From Palsa-504 sp963818225 (lineage in GTDB: Bacteria; Actinomycetota; Actinomycetes; Streptosporangiales; Streptosporangiaceae), in NCBI GenBank assembly GCA_963818225.1, contig CAWFRO010000011.1, forward strand, positions 124,001 through 188,000: a stretch of 64,000 bases of DNA, in the 5' to 3' direction. The notes under the pieces were generated by a model. That model saw only the letters and a program-made list of their open reading frames with translations, did no database searches and was not told the DNA's origin. Made by a program: the position numbers and the translations under genes. Of the stretch, positions 50,127 to 58,508 are shown piece by piece (positions within the stretch are counted from its first letter, which is position 1; each line of letters begins with the position of its first letter).

Positions 50127-51591
50127 GCGGCGGCAACGGCGACGCGCCGCTCGAGCTATTGCGGGAGACGGCCGGGCGATCCCCGCAGGCCGTGATCTTC
50201 GCCGAGGATTCGGGGAACACCACGGCGCAGGACCTCGTGGATCTTGCTGTAACCCGCCTCGAAGCCTACCGCCAGGCCGGCATCGGCCCGGGTTGCCGGG
50301 TCGGGGCAGTGGCCTGGCCGGCCGCCTCGTTCGTGGCGGACGTGCTCGCGGTGCTCGCGCTTGATGCGGTGGTGGTCCCGCTACCGCGGCAGATGAGCGA
50401 GTGGGAACGAGGGCGGAACGAGACACGAGCCGCGATCACGCACCTGGCCGCGCCGCTCGACTGGCCGCTGCTGCCGGGGCCGGCGCCGTGGTGGCAGGCG
50501 AACGGCTGATCGCCCGCAAGGCACCCGGCGAAGCGCCACCTGGTGGCGCCGCCAGCGCTCAGCTCACCTCCGGCACCAGCGGACGCACCCAGGTGGCGCT
50601 GCGCCCGGTCAGCGCCCTGATGGCCGAGGCGGAGAACTACCGCACCGTACTGGACCTGGGTCCGGACACGGTGCTGGCGTGCCCGATACCGCTGCATCAC
50701 GCGTACGGCTTCGGGTTGGCCGCCTTGGCCGCTCCGCTGGCCGGTGCCACTACGCTGGTCACCAGCGCGGACCGGCACTGGATGCTGTCGCGTGCCCTGA
50801 ATGAACACGGCGTCACGCTGGTGGCCGGCGTGCCGCCGCTGCTGCGGCTGCTGGCCGAGGCGACCACCGGCCGGCCGACGCGCCGCATCGGCTACCTGAC
50901 CGCGGGCATGCCGATGGATCCGCGGACCGCTGAACTCGTCGGGACCGTGCTCGGCGGCTGGCTCGGCGAGGTGTACGGCACGACGGAAACCGGCCCCATC
51001 TGCGTTCGGCCACCGGGCCCCTGGCAGGAGGTGCACTCGCTTGGCCAGCCGCTCGATGGGGTCCGGATCGACCTGCGCCCTGTTGAGCCGGGGCTGGAGC
51101 CCCCAGCGGACGACACGGCCGACTCGCGCTCCGGTCTGGTCGCGGTCCACTCGCCGACGGCGATGACCGGCTACCTCTACCCGGATCGGGTGGATGACAC
51201 CCCCGTCGCGAACGGCTTTGTCACCGGCGACATCGGCCGCATGACGCCGGACGGACTGGTGATCGTCGGGCGGCTGGCCAACTGCATCAACGTCGGCGGT
51301 TCGAAAGTGAGCCCGGAGGAGGTTGAGGCCGTGTTGCTGGAGTTCCCGGCGGTGCGCTCCTGCCTGGTCGACGGTGAGCCGGACGAATGGCTCGGCCAGC
51401 GGATTCGGGCCACGGTTACTCCAGCCGACGTCGACCTGTCCGCGCTGCAGGCCTTCTGCCGGCAGCGACTGTCAGGGCCGAAGCTGCCGAGCCGGTTCGC
51501 CAGCATCGACATCCTCGATACGACTGCGACCGGCAAGGTGATCCGGCGGCCAGTGGCTGGCCATCAGCTCTCGGTCCCAGGCGGCGTCTAG
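50123..51591 (+). CDS. Adenylate-forming acyl/amino acid ligase, frameshifted in this sequence
   Basis: An ANL-superfamily ligase in two frames. The first frame (50123-50509) carries the N-terminal part (VIFAEDSGNTTAQDLVDLAV, GAVAWPAASFVADVLAVLALDAVVVPL). The rest (about 50490-51591) has LTSGTSGRTQVALRP (A3), PIPLHHAYGFGLAAL, GEVYGTTETGPI (A5), NGFVTGDIGRMTPDGLVIVGRLANCINVGGSKVSPEEVEAVL (A7-A8) and TATGKVIRRP with the catalytic lysine (A10). In A3 the usual lysine after Gly-Arg is Gln. The break fits loss of one base at about 50490-50509. It probably loads an acid onto the adjacent carrier protein. GTGA overlap with the aminotransferase. Confidence 0.78.
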
Positions 51592-51622
51592 GACATCTCT
51601 TTCCTTCAAGCGGAGGTCCGTT

Positions 51623-51925
51623 ATGGGCAGTGGAGACAACGGCGAAGTGACAGCCCGGCCGGAGCTGGACCGGCGCCAGGCGATGAGCCTGGTGTCCGGC
51701 GCCCTGATCACCGTCATCCCAGATTTGCCGGTCGAGACGCTGGGCGAGCGACAGGAACTCGCTGACCTGGGGCTGGACTCGTTGGGTCTGGCCCGGCTGC
51801 TCATCGAGCTCGAGGCCAAGCTCGGCGTCCAGCTGATGGACGAATACCTGATGACCATCGACATCGTGACTGTGGCGGACCTGGTCGACCTGGTCGAGCG
51901 CGCCGCGCCTCCGTCGGCCAGGTAA
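51623..51925 (+). CDS. Acyl/peptidyl carrier protein
   Basis: A 100-residue carrier protein. The phosphopantetheine attachment motif is ELADLGLDSLGLARLLIELEAKLGV (serine in LDSL, about residue 53), with flanking helices typical of the fold and the final TVADLVDLVERA. A GGAGG-like ribosome binding site precedes ATG 51623. It follows the adenylating enzyme by 31 bases, so it is the likely acceptor. There is no PKS or NRPS in the window, so the bound acyl group may be passed to the acyltransferase at 52030 or the glycosyltransferase. Confidence 0.88.
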   Translation: MGSGDNGEVTARPELDRRQAMSLVSGALITVIPDLPVETLGERQELADLGLDSLGLARLLIELEAKLGVQLMDEYLMTIDIVTVADLVDLVERAAPPSAR

Positions 51926-52029
51926 GGCTCCCGGCTCGGATCTTGCCCGGCAGTCCGCCCGCACGACCCGGCGACGATCTGCTGCCCCCTGGTTGACGAA
52001 ACCCCGGAGCCGCTGGCCGCGCTGGTCCC

Positions 52030-53115
52030 TTAGAGATCCGAGGCTGAGCGCCGTTCCTCAAGGAGCGCTGACTCGCCGACGGCGGGCCGGGGGATGACGG
52101 CGGTCGTCCCGGTCAGCGGAGCCGCCGGGACCTCGGTCAACGGAGCCGCCGGGAGCATCCCCAAGCGGGTCAGGTCGTCGGTGTCGGCCCAGTAGACCCA
52201 GTGGGCGGGGTTTGTCCTGATGGCGGCGTCCATCGCGGCCACGCAGCGCCCGAATGCCGTCGCCGTGTCGCCTTCCATCGACACCGGCGGTGAGATTTCC
52301 AGCACCTGGTGGCAGTAGTCGGCTTGGCGGTGCATGAAGAGCATGAGGACTGGCGCGCCCGTCAGCCGCGCGAGGGTCACAACGCCGGGCAGGAGCCTGG
52401 CCTGCTGCCCGAGGAAGGGCACTTCGACCGCGCGGGCCTGGTCAGCGTCTAGTGGCGGGGCGTCGTTCGCGATCGTCAGCACCTCATTGGCGCGAAGGAC
52501 CACTGCGGCCTGCGCCGCACCCTGAACCCGGCCCGGCTGGAGGTCGATGCCCGGCCGCTGCCGGTGACGCCGCTGGCGTCTGATGTAGACAAAGTCCCAG
52601 AGCCGCCGTTCGGCGGCAGACATGTCAGGCATCTGATTGGAGAGCGAGCGGCCGACGGAGGTCAGCGGGAACCCGCTGGCATGCAGCAGAGAAAAGCCGC
52701 TGTTATAGGAACCGAAGTGGGCGCTGCAGAGTATGGCCCCCTTGCCCGCGGCCCGCGCGGCATCGAGGTGCTCGCGGCCGCGGATCTCAACGAGTTTCCC
52801 CAGGGAACGGGCCTGACCCCGCAGCTTCATCACGTCGATGACTTCACAGGAGATCATCCGGAAGAACTCCTGGGCCACACCCTCAGCCTCTTCCGGGCCA
52901 ACCTCGTCGCCGAGCACCTGGCGCAGGTTACGCACTATCTCGGAGCGCTTCTCGTCCCGGTACCGGGACGAGAAGTCCCCCCGCCAGCAGGCGACACGAT
53001 AGGCGAAGCGGGCGGGCAGACGCGACGCCAGCGGCGCCACGACCAGCCAGTAGGCTGCTCCCTCCCCTCCGCGCAGCAGTCGTTTCGCGGAGCGGCGACC
53101 CACCTCAGATGTCAT
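52030..53115 (-). CDS. LpxL/PatA-like lysophospholipid acyltransferase-family protein
   Basis: A 361-residue protein of the lipid A/PIM acyltransferase family: AYWLVVAPLASRLPARFAYRVACWRGDF, RNLRQVLGDEVG, GAILCSAHFGSYNSGFSLLHASG, VPFLGQQARLLPGVVTLARLTGAPVLMLF and WVYWADTDDL near the C-terminus. The catalytic HxxxxD/E block reads HFGSYN here, with Asn in place of the acidic residue. So either the mechanism is altered, the protein is inactive, or the acid comes from another residue. It is transcribed opposite to the carrier gene; the two genes converge with 104 bases between stops. Confidence 0.75.
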   Translation of the reverse strand: MTSEVGRRSAKRLLRGGEGAAYWLVVAPLASRLPARFAYRVACWRGDFSSRYRDEKRSEIVRNLRQVLGDEVGPEEAEGVAQEFFRMISCEVIDVMKLRGQARSLGKLVEIRGREHLDAARAAGKGAILCSAHFGSYNSGFSLLHASGFPLTSVGRSLSNQMPDMSAAERRLWDFVYIRRQRRHRQRPGIDLQPGRVQGAAQAAVVLRANEVLTIANDAPPLDADQARAVEVPFLGQQARLLPGVVTLARLTGAPVLMLFMHRQADYCHQVLEISPPVSMEGDTATAFGRCVAAMDAAIRTNPAHWVYWADTDDLTRLGMLPAAPLTEVPAAPLTGTTAVIPRPAVGESALLEERRSASDL

Positions 53116-53365
53116 GGTTGAAACCGTTCTCCTAGTGCGCCAGCGAGGAGGTGGACGCGGGCGTATCGCCCGATCCTATCTCTAGACAGAGCCGCGTTTG
53201 CTGGTCTTGATACGCTCGCGGCGGCCAGATTACCGCGGTCGGTGTGCCGCAGGCATCTTGCGCCATCCGGGAGGCGGCCCTGTCAGCGGGGGCTCGGATT
53301 CGGTGGTCACCGGTGAGAGCCAGTCTGACCGTCACGTCGCGCGCCGCGCCGCGGCGTGCATCAGG

Positions 53366-54490
53366 CTAATCCGGATCGCCAGTCATATTCGGCCCGATCA
53401 GTCCGGCGACTTTTCGTGCCGCGACGTCGCCGTATCCAAGCGCAGCAATGACATCAGCAAAGTGGTTTGCCTTGTCCAAGATAGCTGGATCCGCCAGTAC
53501 CCCTTCTATGGCGGTGGCAATTTGGGCCGGTGCCGCGTTCTTGCCGATGGCTCGCCCGACACCTGAGGCCACGACGCGCTCCGCATTGTACGGCTGGTCA
53601 CGGCCTTGTCCGATGCAGACCAGCGGCACACCTGCGGACAGGGCCCCGGTGATCGTGCTGAGCCCGCCATGGGTCACGACCGCTGCCATGTGCGGCAAGA
53701 GCAGATCATGCGGGATGAAGCCGCATACTGTCACATTCGGCGGCGGCTTAATGGCGCTGGGCGGCAAGACGTCACCAAGGGTTAGTAGCACGCGGATCGG
53801 CAGCCGAGAAACACCCTCAAGAATTCTTGGCAGCGCCCCGGCCTGGTCTTGCAGCGTCGTGCCCAGACTGAGCAGTACCCACGGTTTACCCGGCTCGGCC
53901 AGCGATTCAGCCAGGGCGGCACTAAGCGGTGGGCCGGGGTTCGGATCGGTGATCGGGCCGACGTCCGAGGCATTTGGTGGAAGCCTGTCGGCGATATCGA
54001 AGCCAGGCGGGGAAAGTACAAGGACCTGGCCGGCATGGTCAAGATAAGCTGCTTGCTTCGCCCGGGTTGCCTTGCTTCCCCACGTGGACATGAACACGGA
54101 ATAGAGCACGTGGACTAGAATGGCACGAGGCACATCGAGCGTGTCCGCGACCTCAAGGCCTGCCCCCACCATGCAGTCGACAACGAGGGCGTCAGGTGCG
54201 AAAACCTCGATTTCAGCTCGAATCTCATCTCGCGTGCCCTGGCCAAACAGGGCCGGTATTAGGCGCTTATTCCAAGCTTTTTCGAAAGTAACCCCTGGTG
54301 GCCAGGGTGGTACTGAGCGGTATGCCGTGAACTCAAGCCCGGTCGCGTCCGCACGTGACTTCATGGATTCCCAGCCGAGGAGTCGGACACGGTGCCCTAG
54401 CTGTACAAGTCGTGCGCCCAGGTTGAGCGCTGGCGGTACATTTCCTCCGCCGTCCCAGCTAATGATCAAGAATTTGCCTGCCCTGGTCAT
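53366..54490 (-). CDS. GT1-family (GT-B) glycosyltransferase
   Basis: A 374-residue glycosyltransferase of the UGT/macrolide-glycosyltransferase type. The N-terminus has ISWDGGGNVPPALNLGARLVQLGHRVRLLG. The donor-binding domain has KPWVLLSLGTTLQDQAG, NVTVCGFIPHDLLLPHMAAVVTHGGLSTITGALSAGVPLVCIGQGRDQPYNAERV, matching the HGG..T and GRDQ(P) motif. These enzymes attach sugars to lipids, polyketides or other small molecules. It lies 250 bases upstream of the acyltransferase gene on the same strand. ATG 54490. Confidence 0.85.
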   Translation of the reverse strand: MTRAGKFLIISWDGGGNVPPALNLGARLVQLGHRVRLLGWESMKSRADATGLEFTAYRSVPPWPPGVTFEKAWNKRLIPALFGQGTRDEIRAEIEVFAPDALVVDCMVGAGLEVADTLDVPRAILVHVLYSVFMSTWGSKATRAKQAAYLDHAGQVLVLSPPGFDIADRLPPNASDVGPITDPNPGPPLSAALAESLAEPGKPWVLLSLGTTLQDQAGALPRILEGVSRLPIRVLLTLGDVLPPSAIKPPPNVTVCGFIPHDLLLPHMAAVVTHGGLSTITGALSAGVPLVCIGQGRDQPYNAERVVASGVGRAIGKNAAPAQIATAIEGVLADPAILDKANHFADVIAALGYGDVAARKVAGLIGPNMTGDPD

Positions 54491-54599
54491 CTGGCTGTCT
54501 CATACTCCACGGCGGCATAAACCTCTCTGTACGTCATTACCGTGTCCAGGTGGTTGCCTTCTAATGAATCCTGCTGACCGGGAAATGCAAAATGTGAAA

Positions 54600-54621
54600 G
54601 CAGATTACCACATTAATCTGC
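54600..54621. promoter_or_regulatory. Inverted repeat upstream of the GT1 gene
   Basis: Perfect 8-base arms GCAGATTA (54600-54607) and TAATCTGC (54614-54621) separated by six bases, about 110 bases upstream of the glycosyltransferase start, in AT-rich DNA. It may be an operator for that gene, or a boundary hairpin. No regulator gene is nearby. Confidence 0.45.
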
Positions 54622-54739
54622 TGCGTGACCGCCAGGCCGGGGCCCGGGCTGGGGTGCTCGCGGTCAGGTCTGGTCGGGCCGGCGACGCGCCGGCCCAGTG
54701 TGGCTGATCCGCGGCTCGGTGGATCTGCCTGAGAAGCGG

Positions 54740-55012
54740 CACGCGTGCTCGATGGTGTTCCGTTCAGACCGCCCGCCCTCCTGCGGGCCGCGCGGATGCA
54801 GCCCCGGGCGGCGCGGGGCCCGGGGTGGCGGGCAGCTGGCCCTGCTGGACGACGCGGGTGACACGAAACGGCCCGAGCCCGGGCTGGCGCATCGGCGTGC
54901 GCTCGTCCGGCTGATCGGCGAGGCCCGTGAGCTGGGCAGAGATCCGGAGATGGGGCTCCGCGCGGCAGCCCGCCGCTGCTGCGGTCTGGCCCGGGGGCTG
55001 GAGCGTTCGTAG
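54740..55012 (+). pseudogene. Degraded second copy of the mazG 3' end
   Basis: Fragments match the C-terminus of the MazG at 47336-48307. One frame gives AARVLDGVPFRPPALLRAARMQPRAARG (about 54740-54830), against MazG VVSALDGVPFGQPALALAAQLQRRAAR. The next gives a frame ending RELGRDPEMGLRAAARRCCGLARGLERS then stop at 55012, against RELGLDPEMELRAAARRYRDLVRAWERS (20 of 28 identical). The frame must change between them, and the catalytic core is absent. It is therefore a non-functional, diverged mazG tail, marking a probable recombination boundary. Confidence 0.72.
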
Positions 55013-55240
55013 CAGTCCCGTTGCCAATTGGGTGCTTTTGGGTTTCCTGCGGCTTTTCGATGCTTCCTGTGATGTACGTTGTCCGTGAGTGTACTGGTGC
55101 GTGTCCGGTAAGTAACGACCTGTACGCGTAAACCACACGATTTCCATGCGCGTCTCCTAAGCGGGAGATCTCGGGTGAACTGAGTGGGAGCGTGGGAAGT
55201 GCCGAGTATTCATGGCGCTACCCGCGAGGGGCGGGAGCAC

Positions 55241-56682
55241 ATGTCTGGTTTTGCCGTTACTGATCGCAGGTACGAGCGTCGAGTCGCACGGCGCCTGTCC
55301 GGCTGGGCGCGGGACTACCTGCGCCTAGCCGCCCTGGCCGACTTCGGGTGCGCCATCCTGGGCGTGTTCGCGGCCACCCAGATTCGCTTTGGCAGCGACG
55401 TCACCAGGACTTATATCGCCCTGAGCCTCGCTCTCCCCGTGCTGTGGATAGCAGCTGTCGGGCTGTCCGGGGGCTACAGCATCCGCTGCATCGGGACCGG
55501 CTCGGATGAGTTCCGGCGGGTGGTGAACGCCGGTGTCGGCCTGACCGCGGTCCTCGCTCTGTTTTCTTATGCCATCAACCTCCAGCTCTCGCGGGCCTAT
55601 GTGCTCATCGCCCTGCCCACCATGACGCTGTTGGACCTCTGCGCCCGTTATGCCGTGCGCAAGCGGCTCCACCGGCTGCGGGCCTCCGGGCGCTGCACAC
55701 TCAGCGTGGTGGCGGTCGGCCACGAGCGGGCGGTGGCAAATCTCGTCACCGAGCTCAGGCGGGACCGGTATCACGGGCTGACGGTGGTCAGCGCGTGCGT
55801 GGCGCAGCCCTCCGACTGCTCAGAGGTCGCCGGCGTACCGGTGTACGGAGGGCTGACCGACGTCGCCGCGGCCGTTGGCGCCTTCCGCGCCGATACGGTC
55901 GCGGTGCTGGCCTGCCCGGAGATGGACGGCATCACGCTGCGCAGCCTGGCTTGGGAACTGGAGAAGACCGGCACCGACCTGTGCGTCTCGCCGGCCCTGC
56001 TGGACGTGGCCGGGCCCCGGATGACCATAAGGCCGACGGCCGGGCTGACGTTGCTGCATGTGGATCATCCGCGGCTGTCGGGCCTCCGCCTGGTTATGAA
56101 GGGTGTGTTCGACCGGTGCGCGGCGGCGTTGGCGCTGATCGTGCTTTCGCCGCTGATGGCGGCCGCGGCTGTGGCTATCCGCATCTCCGACGGCGGGCCG
56201 GCGCTGTTCACTCAGACCCGGGTCGGAAAGGATGGCCAGGCGTTCAGGATCTACAAGTTCCGCACCATGGTCGTTGACGCCGAGGCGCGCCAGGCGCAGT
56301 TGCTGGACAGCAACGAGTCCGACGGCGTGCTGTTCAAGCTGCGTAACGACCCGCGGGTGACGGCGATCGGGTCCCGCCTGCGGCGCTGGTCGATTGATGA
56401 GCTGCCGCAGCTGCTCAATGTGTTCCTCGGCGACATGTCGCTGGTGGGACCCGGCCGGCCCTGCCCAGCGAGACCGACAGATACGCCGATCACGTCCGCC
56501 GCCGGCTGGTGGTCAAGCCTGGCTTGACCGGGCTGTGGCAGGTCAACGGGCGATCAGATCTGTCCTGGCCCGAATCCGTACGCCTTGACCTGCGGTACGT
56601 CGAGAACTGGTCGTTCTTCCTGGATCTGCAGATCTTGTGGAAAACGATCTCAGTGCTGGTCCGCAGGTCAGGCGCGTACTAG
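55241..56682 (+). CDS. Polyprenyl-phosphate sugar-phosphate transferase, frameshifted in this sequence
   Basis: A WbaP/CpsE-type initiating transferase that places the first sugar phosphate on undecaprenyl phosphate. ATG 55241 follows GCGGGAG. Five hydrophobic helices (about 25-165) precede a Rossmann-like part and the catalytic bacterial sugar transferase domain: LVMKGVFDRCAAALALIVLSPLM, GPALFTQTRVGKDGQAFRIYKFRTMV, RRWSIDELPQLLNVFLGDMSLVGP. At about 56450 one C appears to be missing. Homology then resumes in the next frame (RPALPSETDRYADHVRRRLVVKPGLTGLWQVNGRSDLSWPESVRLDLRYVENWSF) and ends at 56682. The frame read without correction stops at 56527. Confidence 0.82.
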
Positions 56683-56710
56683 CGGCTTGTGGTCCAAGGT
56701 CTGTGCGGTA

Positions 56711-57307
56711 ATGGGAAATCAATTGAGGACGATGGTTGTGCAGAAGCTAGCGGCTCCGGACGTGGCGGCACTAGTAGAGAATGCCGCCAACGGAGATCAT
56801 CAGGCGTGGGAACGCCTCGTTGATCAATTCGGCAGGCTGATCTGGTCTATCACCGCCGACTTCAAGCTGGGTGAGGGCGACGCCGCCGACGTCGTCCAGA
56901 CCACCTGGCTACGGCTGCTTGAGCACATCCACCGCATCCGGCACCCAGAACGGGTCGGCTCGTGGCTGGCGGCGACGGCCCGCAACGAATGCCTGCGCAG
57001 CCTGGCTGCGCGTAAGCGGGTCGTCCTGGGACATGACGAAACCGAGCTCGACCACGTAGTGGCCGCCGCGGCTCCGGACGAACCAGAGATCGACGAGCGG
57101 CTTCTCGCGGCTGAGCGCGACCAGGTGGTCCGCAACGCGCTGTCCCAGCTGCCAGGCCGCTGGCAGCGCATGCTGGAAATGCTCATGGCCGACCCGCCGG
57201 TGCCGTACACCGAGATCTCGGACCAGCTTGGGCTGCCTATCGGCAGTATCGGCCCCACCCGGGGACGGTGCATGGCCCAGCTACGCGTCCTGCTGCAGGC
57301 TTCGTGA
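56711..57307 (+). CDS. Sigma-70 family (ECF-like) RNA polymerase sigma factor
   Basis: A 198-residue sigma factor. Region 2 has AWERLVDQFGRLIWSITADFKLGEGDAADVVQTTWLRLLEHIHRIRHPERVGSWLAATARNECLRSL. Region 4 has ALSQLPGRWQRMLEMLMADPPVPYTEISDQLGLPIGSIGPTRGRCMAQLRVLL. ATG 56732 with GAGGA upstream is an equally good start. No anti-sigma or zinc-binding partner gene is adjacent. Position directly after the sugar transferase suggests control of the surrounding cluster, but that is inference. Convergent with the methyltransferase gene; the ends overlap by 27 bases. Confidence 0.85.
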   Translation: MGNQLRTMVVQKLAAPDVAALVENAANGDHQAWERLVDQFGRLIWSITADFKLGEGDAADVVQTTWLRLLEHIHRIRHPERVGSWLAATARNECLRSLAARKRVVLGHDETELDHVVAAAAPDEPEIDERLLAAERDQVVRNALSQLPGRWQRMLEMLMADPPVPYTEISDQLGLPIGSIGPTRGRCMAQLRVLLQAS

Positions 57308-58426
57308 GCCCAATGTCTCCACATCGACCCACCGGCCGTGGGATTGCTCCAGTTCTGGGTATGCCGCACGAACCTCGGCCAGCAGGTCCGGTACGAATAG
57401 CAGCACCGCGGCTGGGCCGCGTGCGGCAAGTTCGGCCGGTGCCGCTACCGGGATGTCGGTACCGGGCATACGCAGGCCGCGCTTGGCCGGCGAGGCGTCG
57501 ATGACCGCGGGCAAGAGGGTGTGATCCACGCGCGCCTGGCAGAGCAAGGCCACCGCCCGAGACGCTGCCCCGTATCCGAGGACCACGGTGCCGTTGGCTC
57601 GTTGCGCCTCCAGCCAATCGTGTACCGCTTGGGCGTGCGCTCGCATGTCCTGTTGCAGGCGAAAAAACGCTGCGGGATCCCGGACGCCGATGCGGGCGTC
57701 CTCGGCCAGCAGAGATTCGACGGTGCCATCCCGCTGATCAGGCTGGTCGCCGTCCCGGGTCGCGGCCAGCAGCACAGTGCCCCCATAAAGGTCGAACCGC
57801 CAGGCCGTGCGAGCGCGCAAACCGGATTGGGCCAGCATAGAGGTCAGCGCAGTAGCGGAGTAGTACGCATAGTGCCCGTGCCGCAGCGCGTTCCACTGCG
57901 CGCTCATGAGGATCGTGCTCAGGGCGTGGTACTGCAGCAGGAGTACACCACCCGGGGCGAGCCGCTCCGCGCGTTCGGCCAGGGCCGTGCGTTGGTCGGC
58001 GGCATGCATCATGCCGAAGCAGTCGATAATGACGTCCGCATGGTCGCCGTGGCCCGCAGGCGTCAGTCCCCGGGCGGCCAGGAGGTCCAGCCAGGATCCA
58101 CCGTGCGGGCTGCCGTACTCGGCCACCGTGGCACGTTCGGGCAGCCAGCCCTCGGCGGCTACCTTACCGACGGCGTCGGCGGCCTGCGCAACGAGTGCGG
58201 CGGGCTCCGTTCCCTTCGGCTCCGCAGGCAGGGTGGGATCGGTCAGCAACTGGGCCAGGCCACACGATGAGCACAACCACATTTGCAGCGGGTACACCGG
58301 ATCAGGACCTGGATCGTCGTACCGCGGAAAGTAATCACAGGCCGGCTGCTCGCCGAGATCCAGCACGAGGGAACCGGCTGACCCACGGCATGCCCGGCAC
58401 TCATGTTTTTCCATCTTCATCCTCAT
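57281..58426 (-). CDS. C-methyltransferase-family protein, altered catalytic motif
   Basis: A 381-residue protein with the three-part layout of NDP-sugar C-methyltransferases: an N-terminal Zn-binding CRACRG...CSSCG, a central SAM-dependent methyltransferase domain, and a C-terminal putative ancillary domain (VLGYGAASRAVALLC...PAVIDASPAKRGLRMPGTDIPV). The SAM motif is poor (VAEYGSPHGGS). The family's catalytic Tyr-His-Glu-His (YHEH) reads RHGH here, losing Tyr and Glu. It may be inactive or have a new specificity. Read opposite to the second family member at 58509. Confidence 0.72.
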   Translation of the reverse strand: MRMKMEKHECRACRGSAGSLVLDLGEQPACDYFPRYDDPGPDPVYPLQMWLCSSCGLAQLLTDPTLPAEPKGTEPAALVAQAADAVGKVAAEGWLPERATVAEYGSPHGGSWLDLLAARGLTPAGHGDHADVIIDCFGMMHAADQRTALAERAERLAPGGVLLLQYHALSTILMSAQWNALRHGHYAYYSATALTSMLAQSGLRARTAWRFDLYGGTVLLAATRDGDQPDQRDGTVESLLAEDARIGVRDPAAFFRLQQDMRAHAQAVHDWLEAQRANGTVVLGYGAASRAVALLCQARVDHTLLPAVIDASPAKRGLRMPGTDIPVAAPAELAARGPAAVLLFVPDLLAEVRAAYPELEQSHGRWVDVETLGSRSLQQDA

Positions 58427-58508
58427 CTGTTACTTTTATGACGTTTGGCAAGTTTATCAAAGTTAGCCCGGCCGATAATCCGCTGGGAAGTTGGGGGTTA
58501 CTGGAGCT

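Noticed and set aside
53132..53566. ORFs between the acyltransferase and glycosyltransferase genes
   Set aside because: Random open frames in a promoter region and opposite the glycosyltransferase end; no coding features.
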